From: Raineyella sp964528755
Lineage (GTDB): Bacteria > Actinomycetota > Actinomycetes > Propionibacteriales > Propionibacteriaceae
Assembly: GCA_964528755.1 (NCBI GenBank)
Contig: CAZGWN010000001.1
Coordinates: 124,001 to 188,000 of the forward strand
Direction of reading: 5' to 3'
Length of the DNA: 64,000 bases
Under the pieces are notes generated by a model, which made no database searches, was not told the DNA's origin, and was given only the letters and a program-made list of their open reading frames with translations. Positions 17,865-26,678 of the stretch are shown here, piece after piece. Position 1 is the first letter of the stretch. Each line of letters opens with the position of its first letter. The position numbers were made by a program, and so were the translations under genes.

Positions 17865-19511
17865 ATGGCCGACATGTCCGATCGTCTCGCGTCCGCCGTC
17901 CGTACGCTCGCCGATGCAGCCCGCCCGCAGAAGGGACCCCGGCCGGACTGGGCCGTGGTCGACCTGCGCGGCGCCTATCCCGACCAGGCCACCGCGGGCC
18001 TGCGCCACCTGCTCGCCGGCACCGAAACCCTGGAAGCCCTGCAGAACAAGCTGGAGCGGCTCGCCGCCACCGACCGGGTGGGTAATGTCCTGCTCCGGGT
18101 CGGCGAGCTGCCGGCCGGCACCGCCCGTCTCGACACGATCGCCCGGCTGATCGGTGAACTGGCAGGCCACAAACACGTCGTCGCCTATCTCTCCTCGATC
18201 GGGGCGGCCACCCTGCTGCTCACCCGGGCGGCGCACGAGATCGTCTCCCCGCCGTCGGCCGCGGTCCACCTGGCCGGCCCGGCCACCGAACAGACCTACC
18301 TGGGCGCCTTCCTGCGCGACCTCGGCATCGGTTTCGAGACGGAGCGGATCGGCCGCTACAAGTCGGCACTGGCCCCGCTCACCGACGACCACATGGGCGA
18401 CGCCGACCGCGAGCAACTCGGCGCGTGGGTGGAGGCGGCGCGCGGCCAGTGGGTCGCCGCCGTGGCCGCCGCCCGCGGGCTCGACCCCGACCAGGTCGCC
18501 GGCTGGCTCGGCTCCGACATCGTCAGCGCGGAGCAGGCCGCCGAACGCGGCGTGATCAACCGGGTGGCGTACGACGACGAGATCGTCCGGATCGATCCGA
18601 ACGCCCGGCTGTCCGCCGTCGAGTACGTGCTGCCGAAGGTCGAGCGGGCCGGCACCCGCTCGTTCTCGTTCATCCGCCGGGCCTCCGGATCCGACCGGAT
18701 CGCCGAGGTGCGCATCGACGGCATGATCACCACCGGGCTGAGCCGCCCCGCGACCCCGTTCTCGCCGCAGGTCGCCGGCTCGGACACGATCGTGGCGCAA
18801 CTGCGGGCCGCGAAGGCCGACAAGCACACCCGCGCCATCGTCGTGTCGGTGGACTCCGGCGGCGGGTCGGCCACTGCCTCGGACCTGATCAGCCGAGAGA
18901 TCGCCACCGCGCAGGTGCCGGTGGTGGCGTCCTTCGAGAACGTCGCCGCCTCGGGCGGCTACTACGTCGGCTGCCGGGCCGCCGAGATCGTCGCCAGTCC
19001 CTTCACCCTGACCGGGTCGATCGGCGTCATCGTCGGCCGGCCGGTGCTGCGCGAGCTGTTCGCCCGCCACGGCATCAACGCCGACCGGGTCGGCGACGAC
19101 CGGGCTCTGATCTTCTCGGCCTCGCGGGAGTTCTCCGACGAGGACCGTGCATGGATCCGGGCCACCATCAATGACGTGTACGCCCGGTTCGTCGCCGAGG
19201 TCGCCGCCGGCCGGGGCCGCGACACCGACGAGATCGACGCGCTGGGGCAGGGCCGGATCTGGAGCGGCGTCGACGCCGCCGCCAACGGCCTGATCGACCG
19301 ACTCGGCGACCGGGGCACCGCTCTCGGCCGGGCCCGCGAGCTGGCCGGCCTGTCGGCGGAGGCGCCGCTCTGGCGCCCCTCTCCGCGCCCGTACCGTGGT
19401 CCGCTCGCCGCCGTGCCCGAGTTGGGCCACGGGGTCCGCGGACTGCTCGAACCCTTCGGCGACGAGCGGGTGCTGGCCCTGGCGGAGCCCGGGCTTCGGG
19501 TGCGCTGGTAG
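17865..19511 (+). CDS. sppA: Signal peptide peptidase SppA (protease IV, 67K type)
   Basis: A 548-aa serine protease of family S49 with the duplicated arrangement of long SppA. The general base lysine is in GRYKSALAPL (K166) in the first half, and the nucleophile is in NVAASGGYY (S363) in the second. No clear N-terminal TM anchor is present, unlike E. coli SppA, so membrane attachment is uncertain. The family degrades cleaved signal peptides. TACGCT ends 6 nt before the ATG and no ribosome site is seen, so a leaderless mRNA is likely. Confidence 0.85.
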   Translation: MADMSDRLASAVRTLADAARPQKGPRPDWAVVDLRGAYPDQATAGLRHLLAGTETLEALQNKLERLAATDRVGNVLLRVGELPAGTARLDTIARLIGELAGHKHVVAYLSSIGAATLLLTRAAHEIVSPPSAAVHLAGPATEQTYLGAFLRDLGIGFETERIGRYKSALAPLTDDHMGDADREQLGAWVEAARGQWVAAVAAARGLDPDQVAGWLGSDIVSAEQAAERGVINRVAYDDEIVRIDPNARLSAVEYVLPKVERAGTRSFSFIRRASGSDRIAEVRIDGMITTGLSRPATPFSPQVAGSDTIVAQLRAAKADKHTRAIVVSVDSGGGSATASDLISREIATAQVPVVASFENVAASGGYYVGCRAAEIVASPFTLTGSIGVIVGRPVLRELFARHGINADRVGDDRALIFSASREFSDEDRAWIRATINDVYARFVAEVAAGRGRDTDEIDALGQGRIWSGVDAAANGLIDRLGDRGTALGRARELAGLSAEAPLWRPSPRPYRGPLAAVPELGHGVRGLLEPFGDERVLALAEPGLRVRW

Positions 19512-19575
19512 GGAGGAAGGTCCCGGGCGGGACGGTCCCGGGCCCTCGGCCCGTGAGGCGGGACGACCGTTGCTC

Positions 19576-19600
19576 AATCACCATATGTTTGATAGTGATT
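19576..19600. promoter_or_regulatory. AT-rich promoter/operator with AATCAC...GTGATT palindrome
   Basis: Arms 19576-19581 (AATCAC) and 19595-19600 (GTGATT) flank a 13-nt spacer in an unusually AT-rich stretch before the flavin reductase gene. TTGCTC at 19570 could be a -35, with GATAGT at 19591 as a -10 (15-nt spacing). The binding protein is unknown. Confidence 0.45.
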
Positions 19601-19634
19601 AAGCGATGATGATATCTCCTGGGAAGGTCCGTCC

Positions 19635-20228
19635 GTGACTCGCATCCTGATCGTCTCCGGGAGCCCTTCGTCGACCTCACGCAGTGCCGGTCTCTCCCGC
19701 GTCGTCGGCCGCACCCTCGTCGGCCGGGGCTTCCCCGTCGCCTACCTGGACATCCGGGACCTGCCGGCGGACGCGCTCGTGCACGCCGACGCCACCCATC
19801 AGGCGATCCGCGACTCGGTCGACGTCCTCGCCCGCGCCGAGGGGGTGGTGGTCACCACGCCGATCTACCACGCGTCGATCGCGGGCATCCTCAAGGCCTG
19901 GTTCGACCTGCTACCACGGACCGCGCTGGCCGGGAAGGCCGTGCTGCCGCTGGGCACCGGCGGGTCGCTCGCCCACGCACTGGCCCTGGACTACGCACTG
20001 CGCCCGATCCTGCAGGCCCTGGGTGCGAGGCACGTCGTCGGGGCCCATCTGGTCACCGACGCCCAACTCGAGCGGACCACCGGCGGGCCCGCCTCCCCTG
20101 CACAGGTGCGCCTGCACGCATCGGCCACCGACCGCTTCTCCGCCACCCTGGAGGCCTTCCTCGCCGCGCTGGCGGACCACCGCGTTCCGGCCGCGACACC
20201 CGGACCGACCCAACTCCGGATGTTGTAG
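19635..20228 (+). CDS. NADPH-dependent FMN reductase (SsuE-like)
   Basis: A 197-aa flavodoxin-fold protein. VSGSPSSTSRSAGL near the N-terminus binds FMN phosphate, and TTPIYHASIAGILKAWFDLL is the SsuE family signature. Such reductases supply reduced FMN to two-component monooxygenases, often for sulfonates. No monooxygenase is adjacent, but a second reductase follows 76 nt downstream. The start is the GTG at 19635. The upstream region is AT-rich with a palindrome, suggesting its own regulated promoter. Confidence 0.85.
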   Translation: MTRILIVSGSPSSTSRSAGLSRVVGRTLVGRGFPVAYLDIRDLPADALVHADATHQAIRDSVDVLARAEGVVVTTPIYHASIAGILKAWFDLLPRTALAGKAVLPLGTGGSLAHALALDYALRPILQALGARHVVGAHLVTDAQLERTTGGPASPAQVRLHASATDRFSATLEAFLAALADHRVPAATPGPTQLRML

Positions 20229-20304
20229 TACTTTCAGTCAACTTATAGATTGGCGTCGCCGACGCATCCGTCTCGGCGCCACACCGTCCCTGTCGAGGAT
20301 CCCG

Positions 20305-20916
20305 ATGACCGAAAACGCTGCCGCGGGCACCACTCTCCCCGCACGCCCCACGACGTACGCCCCGCTGGCCGTCGCCGCCCTGGTCGGCCATCCGCGGGCC
20401 GGATCGCGGACCGAGAAGGCCGCGCTCACCGTGGCCGACGCCATCGTCGACGCGCTCAATACTGCCGGTGTCCTCGCGGAACGGGGAACCGACCTGATCG
20501 GCGCCGAGGTCGCTGCGGACGTCTTCGGTCCCGCGTCGCAGGCCGTCGCCGCGCGGGTGGATCGGGTCGCCGACGCCGACATCGTGGTGGTCACCACCCC
20601 GACCTTCCGCGGGGCCTACACCGGGCTGCTCAAGGCGCTGCTCGACCTGTCGGGTCGGGACTCGTGGGTCAGCACGGTGGCCGTGCCCTTCCAGGTGGTC
20701 GGTGCCCCGGGTCACACGCTGGCCGCGGACCTGCACCTGCGCCCGCTGCTGCTGGAACTCGGCGCGACCACCCCGACCGCCGCGCTGGTCGCGGAGGACT
20801 CGTGGTTCGCCGACGGGACCTTCGAGGCCCGGCTGGGTGCCTGGGTCGAGCAGGCGCTGCCGGTGTTGGCGGCCGTCGCCCACGCCCTGCCGAGGGCCGG
20901 GCGAACGAGCCGGTGA
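20305..20916 (+). CDS. NAD(P)H-dependent FMN reductase, second copy
   Basis: A 203-aa flavodoxin-fold protein of the same family as the gene before it, with ALVGHPRAGSRTEKAAL near the N-terminus and TTPTFRGAYTGLLKALLDLL-like flavin contacts. The two are diverged and not a recent duplication. The start is the ATG at 20305, with GAGG 6 nt upstream. The 76-nt spacer is AT-rich (AGTACTTTCAGTCAACTTAT) and may hold another promoter. The partner monooxygenase is not in the window. Confidence 0.8.
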   Translation: MTENAAAGTTLPARPTTYAPLAVAALVGHPRAGSRTEKAALTVADAIVDALNTAGVLAERGTDLIGAEVAADVFGPASQAVAARVDRVADADIVVVTTPTFRGAYTGLLKALLDLSGRDSWVSTVAVPFQVVGAPGHTLAADLHLRPLLLELGATTPTAALVAEDSWFADGTFEARLGAWVEQALPVLAAVAHALPRAGRTSR

Positions 20917-20925
20917 GCCCGGACG

Positions 20926-20995
20926 ACCACCAGGGGCCGGCCGACCACGCCGCGGGTCGACGGAGCTCGGTGGATCGGCCGCCCCTGGCGGTGGT
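20926..20995. terminator. Imperfect hairpin between convergent genes
   Basis: Positions 20926-20944 (ACCACCAGGGGCCGGCCGA) pair with 20975-20995 apart from small bulges. It sits between the ends of the flavin reductase and copB, which converge, so it could terminate both. No U-tract. Confidence 0.45.
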
Positions 20996-21001
20996 ATCGG
21001 C

Positions 21002-23230
21002 TCACGGCCGACCCGGGACCGATTCCGGGTCGAGATCCACCCGCCGCAACAGCTGCGCATTGAGGGCGACCACCACGGTCGAGGCAGACATGAGGATCGC
21101 ACCGACCGACATCGGCAGGACGAAACCGACCGGTGCCAGCACCCCCGCCGCCAGCGGCACGGCGACGAGGTTGTAGCCGGCGGCCCACCACAGGTTCTGC
21201 GCCATCTTCCGGTAGCCGGCCCTCGACAGGGTGATCACCGACACCACCGCCCGGGGGTCGTCGCCGGCCAGGATCACCCCGGCGGAGGCGATCGCGACAT
21301 CCGTCCCTGCCCCGATGGCAATGCCGACATCCGCCCCGGCCAGCGCCGGGGCGTCGTTGACGCCGTCGCCGACCATCGCGACCGTACGTCCCTCCGACCG
21401 CAGCGACGCCACCACGCCGGCCTTGTCCTGCGGTCGCACCCCGGCCCAGTAGCGGTCGATGCCGAGCGTGCCGGCGACATCAGCGGCAACTTCCTCCGCG
21501 TCGCCGGTGATCATGCCGACCCGGATGCCGCGGGCGTGCAGGGCGTCGACGGCCTGTCTCGACTCGGGGCGCACCTCGTCGGCCAACCCGACGGCGCCGA
21601 CCACGGTGTCCTCGACCAGGATGTGCAGGATCGTCACCCCCGAGGTGGCCCAGGGTGCGGCCGGTCTCGGCGAGGTGCCGGTCCGGTCCAGGAGGGCAGG
21701 GCCACCGACCTTCACCCGGGCGCCGCCCACGACGGCGCTCACCCCCAGCCCGGGAGTGGCTGCGAAATCGGTGGCATCCGGGACAGACAGGCGGCGTTCG
21801 GCGGCGGCGGCGACGATCGCGCGGGCCAACGGGTGCTCGGACTCGGCCTCGGCCGCCGCGGCCAGGCCGAGGACCCGGTCGGGGTCGTCGGCGTCGATCC
21901 CGACCACCCGGGGTCGGCCGAGGGTGAGGGTGCCGGTCTTGTCGAACAGCACCGTGTCGACGCTGCGCATCGTCTCCAGCGCGAGGCGGTCCTTGACGAG
22001 CACCCCCGCTCGGGCCGCCCGCTCGGTGGAGATGGCCACCACCAGCGGGATCGCCAGACCGAGCGCGTGCGGGCAGGCGATGACCAGCACGGTGACGGCG
22101 CGGATCACGGCGTCGCCCGGCCGACCCAGCCCCGTCCAGACGACGGCGGTGATCACCGCCACGCCGAGGGCGAACCAGAACAGCCAGCCGGCCGCCCGAT
22201 CGGCCAGACGCTGGGCCCGGGTCGAGGAGTTCTGCGCCTCGTCGACCATCCGTCGGATCCCGGCCAGTGCGGTGTCCTCACCGACCGCGCCCACCCGGAT
22301 CCTCATCGCGGAGTCCGTGGCCACGGTGCCGGCCACGACATCGTCCCCGACGCCGCGCGACACCGGTCGGGACTCTCCGGTGATCATCGATTCGTCGACG
22401 GCGGCGGTGCCGGCCTCCACCCGGCCGTCCGCCGGGATCCGACCACCAGGTCGGACGATGACCAGGTCTCCGACGGCCAACTCGTCGGGACGGATGATCT
22501 CGGTGGTGTCACCGGTGACACGCTCGGCCTCGTCCGGCAGGAGGGCGGCGAGCGACTCGAGCGCGGACGAGGTGGCGGCCAGTGACCGCATCTCGAGCCA
22601 GTGCCCCAACAACATGATGACGATGAGGAGCGCCAGCTCCCACCAGAAGTCGATGCTGTGGTCGGCCCACCCCAGGCTCGCGGCCCACGACGCCAGGAAC
22701 GCGACCGTGATGGCGGTGCCGACGAGCACCATCATCCCGGGCCGGCGGGACCGGATCTCGCCGACGGCGCCGGTGAGGAAGGGCCGGCCGCCCCACCCGT
22801 ACATCACGGTGCCGAGCACCGGAGACACCCACGACACCCATCGGCCGGCCGGCAGCCCGTACCCGATCAGATCCGCGAACATCTGCGAACCGGCCACCAC
22901 CGGGACCGCCAGCGCCAGCATGATCCAGAACAGCCGGCGGAACCGACCGGCCATGCTTCCGTGGCCGGCATGACCCATGGCCATGTGGTCCATGCCGGTG
23001 TGGCCCGTGCCGGTGTGATCCATGCCGGTGTGGCCCGTGCCGGTGTGATCCATGCCGGTGTGGCCCGTGCCGGTGTGATCCATGCCGGTGTGATCCATGC
23101 CGGTGTGATCCATGCCGGTGTGGTCCATCGGACGCTGGGGCGGCCCGGACCGGTGTTCCTCGTGTTCGGGCATGCCGTGCGCGGGCATGTCGTGCTCGTG
23201 GGGGTGGGACTCGTGGGACGGTTGTGTCAT
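21002..23230 (-). CDS. copB: CopB-type heavy-metal P1B ATPase with His/Met-rich N-terminus
   Basis: A 742-aa metal-exporting ATPase. The N-terminal ~90 residues are a His/Met/Asp-rich tail built of MDHTG and TGHTG repeats in place of CxxC metal-binding domains. TM helices with TGES (actuator), the TM6 metal motif CPH (near 383), DKTGT (near 428, phosphorylated Asp) and GDGVNDAP (hinge) follow in order. CPH plus a His-rich tail is typical of the CopB/P1B-3 group, which exports Cu(II), Cu(I) or Ag(I). The start ATG has GGAGG upstream. A lipoprotein gene precedes it by 28 nt on the same strand. Confidence 0.88.
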   Translation of the reverse strand: MTQPSHESHPHEHDMPAHGMPEHEEHRSGPPQRPMDHTGMDHTGMDHTGMDHTGTGHTGMDHTGTGHTGMDHTGTGHTGMDHMAMGHAGHGSMAGRFRRLFWIMLALAVPVVAGSQMFADLIGYGLPAGRWVSWVSPVLGTVMYGWGGRPFLTGAVGEIRSRRPGMMVLVGTAITVAFLASWAASLGWADHSIDFWWELALLIVIMLLGHWLEMRSLAATSSALESLAALLPDEAERVTGDTTEIIRPDELAVGDLVIVRPGGRIPADGRVEAGTAAVDESMITGESRPVSRGVGDDVVAGTVATDSAMRIRVGAVGEDTALAGIRRMVDEAQNSSTRAQRLADRAAGWLFWFALGVAVITAVVWTGLGRPGDAVIRAVTVLVIACPHALGLAIPLVVAISTERAARAGVLVKDRLALETMRSVDTVLFDKTGTLTLGRPRVVGIDADDPDRVLGLAAAAEAESEHPLARAIVAAAAERRLSVPDATDFAATPGLGVSAVVGGARVKVGGPALLDRTGTSPRPAAPWATSGVTILHILVEDTVVGAVGLADEVRPESRQAVDALHARGIRVGMITGDAEEVAADVAGTLGIDRYWAGVRPQDKAGVVASLRSEGRTVAMVGDGVNDAPALAGADVGIAIGAGTDVAIASAGVILAGDDPRAVVSVITLSRAGYRKMAQNLWWAAGYNLVAVPLAAGVLAPVGFVLPMSVGAILMSASTVVVALNAQLLRRVDLDPESVPGRP
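22983..23129. repeat. In-frame 15/30-bp tandem repeats in copB
   Basis: A 30-bp unit (two 15-bp halves, GTGTGGCCCGTGCCG and GTGTGATCCATGCCG) repeats about three times, flanked by extra 15-bp halves. It encodes the metal-binding HTGMD/HTGTG tail of CopB. Such an array can change length by slippage. Confidence 0.85.
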
Positions 23231-23258
23231 CTTCGGCCTCCGATCGGGCCGTCGAGGG

Positions 23259-23915
23259 TCAGTGCGGAACGGACAGGTCACCGGTGCGGAACTCCCGCAC
23301 CGACGTCGTGACCGCCGGGTCGAGCTGGTCGCGCATCGACGCCGGGTAGGTCCAGGCGACCTCGTTGCGCGACCGCGCCCCCAGGGCCGCCCACTCATAC
23401 GTCACGACCCCTTGGGCGTCGGTACCGCTGACAGCGTACGTGGACCGGGTGGTGTGCCGATAGCTGACAGTGACCCCGGCCTCCTCCAGCCGTCGCCGGG
23501 CGTCGGCGAGCGCCTCGGCCGGCGTCTGCGGCTCCACCACGTTTGATCCCGTGCACCGGACCGTCGCCACGCCGGTCGGATCGGTCGCCACCACCCCGTC
23601 GTCGGTGTCCTCGGTGCGCAGCGGCCAGCCGATCGGCACGGAGCACTCGAAGCCCCACCGGTCCGAGGCGAAGTGCAGCGAGTCCTCCGACGGGCTCGGG
23701 CTCGGTGTCGCACTCGCGGATGCCGACGGACCAGGGGTCGCCGAGATCGACCGGCCGGCGGTTGCCCCGATGGAGGCCGTCGGCGCCGCCGTCCCGGTCG
23801 GTCCGGTCGAGGGCCCGACATCGGTCGTACGACCGCCGAGCCCGCACCCGACCAGGGCAAGGACCAGTGCCGCAGCACCCACACAGCCCGCCATCGTCCT
23901 GCCGCCCACCATCAC
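23259..23915 (-). CDS. Lipoprotein upstream of copB
   Basis: A 218-aa secreted lipoprotein. The signal peptide ends in a lipobox (LALVGC, Cys near 24). A Ser/Thr/Pro/Ala-rich linker to about 75 precedes a folded domain of unrecognised family, with FASDRWGFECSVPIGWPL. The start is supported by GGAGGGAG upstream. It is 28 nt upstream of copB and probably co-transcribed, hinting at an envelope role in metal stress (inference). Confidence 0.7.
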   Translation of the reverse strand: MMVGGRTMAGCVGAAALVLALVGCGLGGRTTDVGPSTGPTGTAAPTASIGATAGRSISATPGPSASASATPSPSPSEDSLHFASDRWGFECSVPIGWPLRTEDTDDGVVATDPTGVATVRCTGSNVVEPQTPAEALADARRRLEEAGVTVSYRHTTRSTYAVSGTDAQGVVTYEWAALGARSRNEVAWTYPASMRDQLDPAVTTSVREFRTGDLSVPH

Positions 23916-23945
23916 CGCTCCCTCCGCTGCCGTCCGTCGAGTGGT

Positions 23946-24917
23946 TCAGACTCCCGCCGTGCGCTGCGCGAGGTCCACCAGGTCGGCCGCCCGCAGGCCC
24001 GGCCAGCCGTGCACCGCATCGACCCACGCCGCCGGCAGCGCCGAGGCACCCCACCGGGCGCCCAGCAGCGCCCCGACGACGGCCCCGACGGTGTCGGTGT
24101 CGTCACCGATCGCCACCGCGCGCTGCAACCCGGCCTCGATCCGGGCACCCGGCCCGTCCGGTCCGACGCTACCGCCCCCGGTGGCGATGATCGCGCTCCA
24201 CGCCGCCTGCATGGTCGTCACCGTGTAGCCGTTGGGCGTGAACGTCCCCGGCACCTCGTGCTCGGCGGCGTCGATCCAGTCCGACCACTCCTGTCGGGAG
24301 GGCTCGATCAACAGGTCCAGGCCGGCCCGCAGGTCGAGTCGGCCCTCGACCACCGCGATCCGGACGGCCTCGGTCAGCAGCACCGACGACTCGGCCGCCA
24401 ACCGGTCGGCGTGGGTCAGTCCGGCGATCGCGGCGGCGGCCCGGGCCGTACGGTCCCGGTCGTCCAGGCTGCCCAGCGCGACGATCGCGGTGCGCATCAA
24501 CGCTCCGTTGCCGGCGCCCATCCCATGGGAGATGTGGTATTCCTCGGCAGCGCGGGCGAGTTGCCGACCCGGCGTCTCCCCCGGCCGCGGGGTCGAGGAG
24601 AGTGCCGCCCGGGTGCCGATGCCGACGTCGCTGGCGCCGTCGCGATACCACTCGACGAACGCCCGGGCCACCGCGTCGATGCCGGACTCACTGCTCAGGT
24701 CCGTGCCGGTGACGCCGATCCGCGCGATGCACACCGCCATCTGGGTGTCGTCGCTGTACTCCCCCGGCTCGTACGGGCCCAGACCGCCGCCGACCATCCG
24801 CGCCTGTCCGGCCGCGACCGGCGCGGCGAACTCGTACGGGACCCCGAGGGCATCCCCGATGGCCTGGCCGAGGAGCACCCCGGAGGCCCGATCGATCTGC
24901 TCGGACGTGAGAATCAT
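23946..24917 (-). CDS. ADP-ribosylglycohydrolase family protein
   Basis: A 323-aa all-helical hydrolase of the DraG family. The family binuclear-metal signatures are visible: YSDDTQMAVCIA near residue 55 and GDDTDTVGAVVGALLG near the C-terminus, plus GMGAGNGALMR in the middle. The family removes ADP-ribose from proteins or nucleic acids, or hydrolyses related N-glycosides. The start is the ATG at 24917, with GGGAGGAA upstream. The target is unknown; no ADP-ribosyltransferase is adjacent. Confidence 0.85.
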   Translation of the reverse strand: MILTSEQIDRASGVLLGQAIGDALGVPYEFAAPVAAGQARMVGGGLGPYEPGEYSDDTQMAVCIARIGVTGTDLSSESGIDAVARAFVEWYRDGASDVGIGTRAALSSTPRPGETPGRQLARAAEEYHISHGMGAGNGALMRTAIVALGSLDDRDRTARAAAAIAGLTHADRLAAESSVLLTEAVRIAVVEGRLDLRAGLDLLIEPSRQEWSDWIDAAEHEVPGTFTPNGYTVTTMQAAWSAIIATGGGSVGPDGPGARIEAGLQRAVAIGDDTDTVGAVVGALLGARWGASALPAAWVDAVHGWPGLRAADLVDLAQRTAGV

Positions 24918-25128
24918 GGTGGTTCCGTTCCTCCCGTGCGTCGCTGTCACGGTCAGTCTTCCACCGCGGGCCGACGTTTTTCGGGCGTATCTGGTCGCCC
25001 GGCCCACGGCCGGGATGGGTACGGGCCGCCCCGGACCCGGGTGCCAGGCGCCACGAGATTCACCGTCTCCATCCGCGGGCCCGGCCCGCCACCTCCGCCG
25101 GGTCATCGAGAATGTCGGCCGCCGTTCC

Positions 25129-25140
25129 TAGACTCGGGGC
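25129..25140 (+). promoter_or_regulatory. Leaderless -10 element of the DCoH-VOC gene
   Basis: TAGACT at 25129-25134 is followed by 6 nt and then the ATG. There is no ribosome-binding site between them, so transcription probably starts at the initiation codon. Confidence 0.5.
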
Positions 25141-25788
25141 ATGAGCGAGACTCTGACCCCGTCGGAAGCCAGCGAGGCCGCGCCCGGCTGGCGCGTGCTG
25201 TCCGGCCACCTCCACCTGTCCCTCGATTGTGGGTCCTTCTCCGGGGCCCTCGACTTCGTCGGCCAGGTCGGCCGGATCGCCGAGGAACTCCAACATCATC
25301 CCGACATCGACATCCGCTATTCGCGCGTCCACCTGGCCGTCGCCAGCCACGACGTCAACGCCTTCACCGTCCGGGACGTACGGTTCACCACCGAGGTCTC
25401 CCAGTTGGTCGACCGGCTCGGGCTGATCCCCGACCACGCCCGGCTCGACGCGCTGGAGATCGCCATCGACACCCTCGACGCCGACTCGATCCGGCCGTTC
25501 TGGCGGGCCGTGCTGGGGTACGAGGAGCAAGGCGACGACCTGATCGATCCCGACCGGATCACCCCTCTGGTGTGGTTCCAGCAGATGGACGCGCCGCGCC
25601 CACAACGCAACCGGATCCATCTCGACGTCCATGTCCCCCACGACGAGGTGGAGGGTCGCCTGGCGGCCGCCCTCGACGCCGGGGGCACCCTGGTGAGCGA
25701 CGCCCACGCGCCCAACTTCTGGGTGCTGGCCGACACCGAGGGCAACGAGGCGTGCCTGTGCACCTGGCAGGAGGCGGCGTCCGCCTGA
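25141..25788 (+). CDS. Fusion of pterin-4a-carbinolamine dehydratase-like and VOC domains
   Basis: A 215-aa protein. Residues ~10-95 match the DCoH/PhhB fold: ELQHHPDIDIRYSRVHLAV carries the His-His-Pro dehydratase motif and is followed by HDVNAFTVRD. Residues ~105-210 form a glyoxalase/VOC domain (IHLDVHV and FWVLADTEGNEACL). DCoH recycles oxidised pterin after aromatic hydroxylation. The VOC half has no obvious substrate. No pterin-dependent hydroxylase is nearby. Confidence 0.82.
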   Translation: MSETLTPSEASEAAPGWRVLSGHLHLSLDCGSFSGALDFVGQVGRIAEELQHHPDIDIRYSRVHLAVASHDVNAFTVRDVRFTTEVSQLVDRLGLIPDHARLDALEIAIDTLDADSIRPFWRAVLGYEEQGDDLIDPDRITPLVWFQQMDAPRPQRNRIHLDVHVPHDEVEGRLAAALDAGGTLVSDAHAPNFWVLADTEGNEACLCTWQEAASA

Positions 25789-25814
25789 GGTCGGCCTGTC
25801 CGGGACGTCCCACG

Positions 25815-25844
25815 CCACCCTCACCTCGGTGGAGGTGAGGGTGG
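25815..25844. terminator. Bidirectional hairpin terminator
   Basis: A perfect 13-bp stem (25815-25827 with 25832-25844) and a GGTG loop lies between the convergent DCoH-VOC and DUF4232 genes. No U-tract, as is common in high-GC actinobacteria. Confidence 0.65.
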
Positions 25845-25871
25845 GGAGGTGGACGTGGTGGGTCACGATCC

Positions 25872-26462
25872 TCAGCTGACCGGGTGCATCCCCGAGATCG
25901 TCAGCCACTCGGCGTCGCTGCGGCAGGCGGTCAGCCCCTGCTGCTGCACGAACACCGACTCCCTCGAGTCGGGCGGGTAGATCCGCCACCCGTCCGCGGC
26001 CACGGCATCACATTCCCCGCCCAGCGGTCCACCGTCGGTGCCGATGTTCACCGCCTGCAGGGTGGCCACCGCGTGGGCGCCGGGAATGAGCACGGTGGCC
26101 TCGCCCGCGTCGCCGGAACGCCGCGCGTCCTGGCCGAGCTGGGTTCCGTCGCCGTGGCCGACGACGGACACGCCCGGGTAGCCGGAGACCCGGCACGGCT
26201 CCGACCCGGTGTTCGTGAGGCTGATCTCGTAGAACCTGCTACCCGCGCCCGCGTCACGCGGCTCGACAGCGGCCTTCAGGTCGTCGGTCGAGCACGCGCT
26301 CACGACGGTCGTGGTCACGGTCGTGGTCACCCCTGCTCTCGCCTCCGGGCTCGAGGGCGTACGGGAGTCGAGAGTCCGTGCCGACGTACAGGCGGCCGTT
26401 CCCAGTCCGACGGCTCCGGTGACGGCGAGGGCGGCGAAGCGGGTCAGTTGACGCTCGTTCAT
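25872..26462 (-). CDS. DUF4232 lipoprotein
   Basis: A 196-aa secreted lipoprotein. The signal peptide ends in GLGTAAC (lipobox Cys near 25). A Thr-rich linker and a C-terminal beta-sandwich follow, with the DUF4232 pattern (SLTNTGSEPCRVSGYPGV, GGPLGGEC and a late Cys pair). Function is unknown. The domain is common in actinobacterial surface proteins. GAGGA precedes the start. It is divergent from the MarR gene over a 216-bp spacer. Confidence 0.82.
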   Translation of the reverse strand: MNERQLTRFAALAVTGAVGLGTAACTSARTLDSRTPSSPEARAGVTTTVTTTVVSACSTDDLKAAVEPRDAGAGSRFYEISLTNTGSEPCRVSGYPGVSVVGHGDGTQLGQDARRSGDAGEATVLIPGAHAVATLQAVNIGTDGGPLGGECDAVAADGWRIYPPDSRESVFVQQQGLTACRSDAEWLTISGMHPVS

Positions 26463-26645
26463 CTCATTCCTCGTTCCTGAGCGGTTGTCCGAGTCAGCGA
26501 CGCTACGCCGGACACCGACGCCGGCAAGAGGTCCGCGGCCGGGTTGGGGGCCGAGTCCGGGAGCCTCTCGGGATTCACCGCCGCGAGTTCAGGGCTCCTT
26601 CGAGGGATCTACCGGGCGCCGCACGGCGCGGGCGCCTCGGATATC

Positions 26646-26673
26646 GTTAGCTTGGTTAATGAGCTAAGCTAAC
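26646..26673. promoter_or_regulatory. Palindromic operator before marR-MFS
   Basis: GTTAGCTT (26646-26653) and AAGCTAAC (26666-26673) are a perfect inverted repeat ending 5 nt before the GTG start. TAAGCT at 26665-26670 could be the -10. Size and position fit a MarR autoregulatory site. Confidence 0.6.
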
Positions 26674-26678
26674 AACAC

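Noticed and set aside
22983..23129. Possible CRISPR-like repeat array
   Set aside because: The repeats are contiguous, in frame and without unique spacers; they encode the CopB metal-binding tail.
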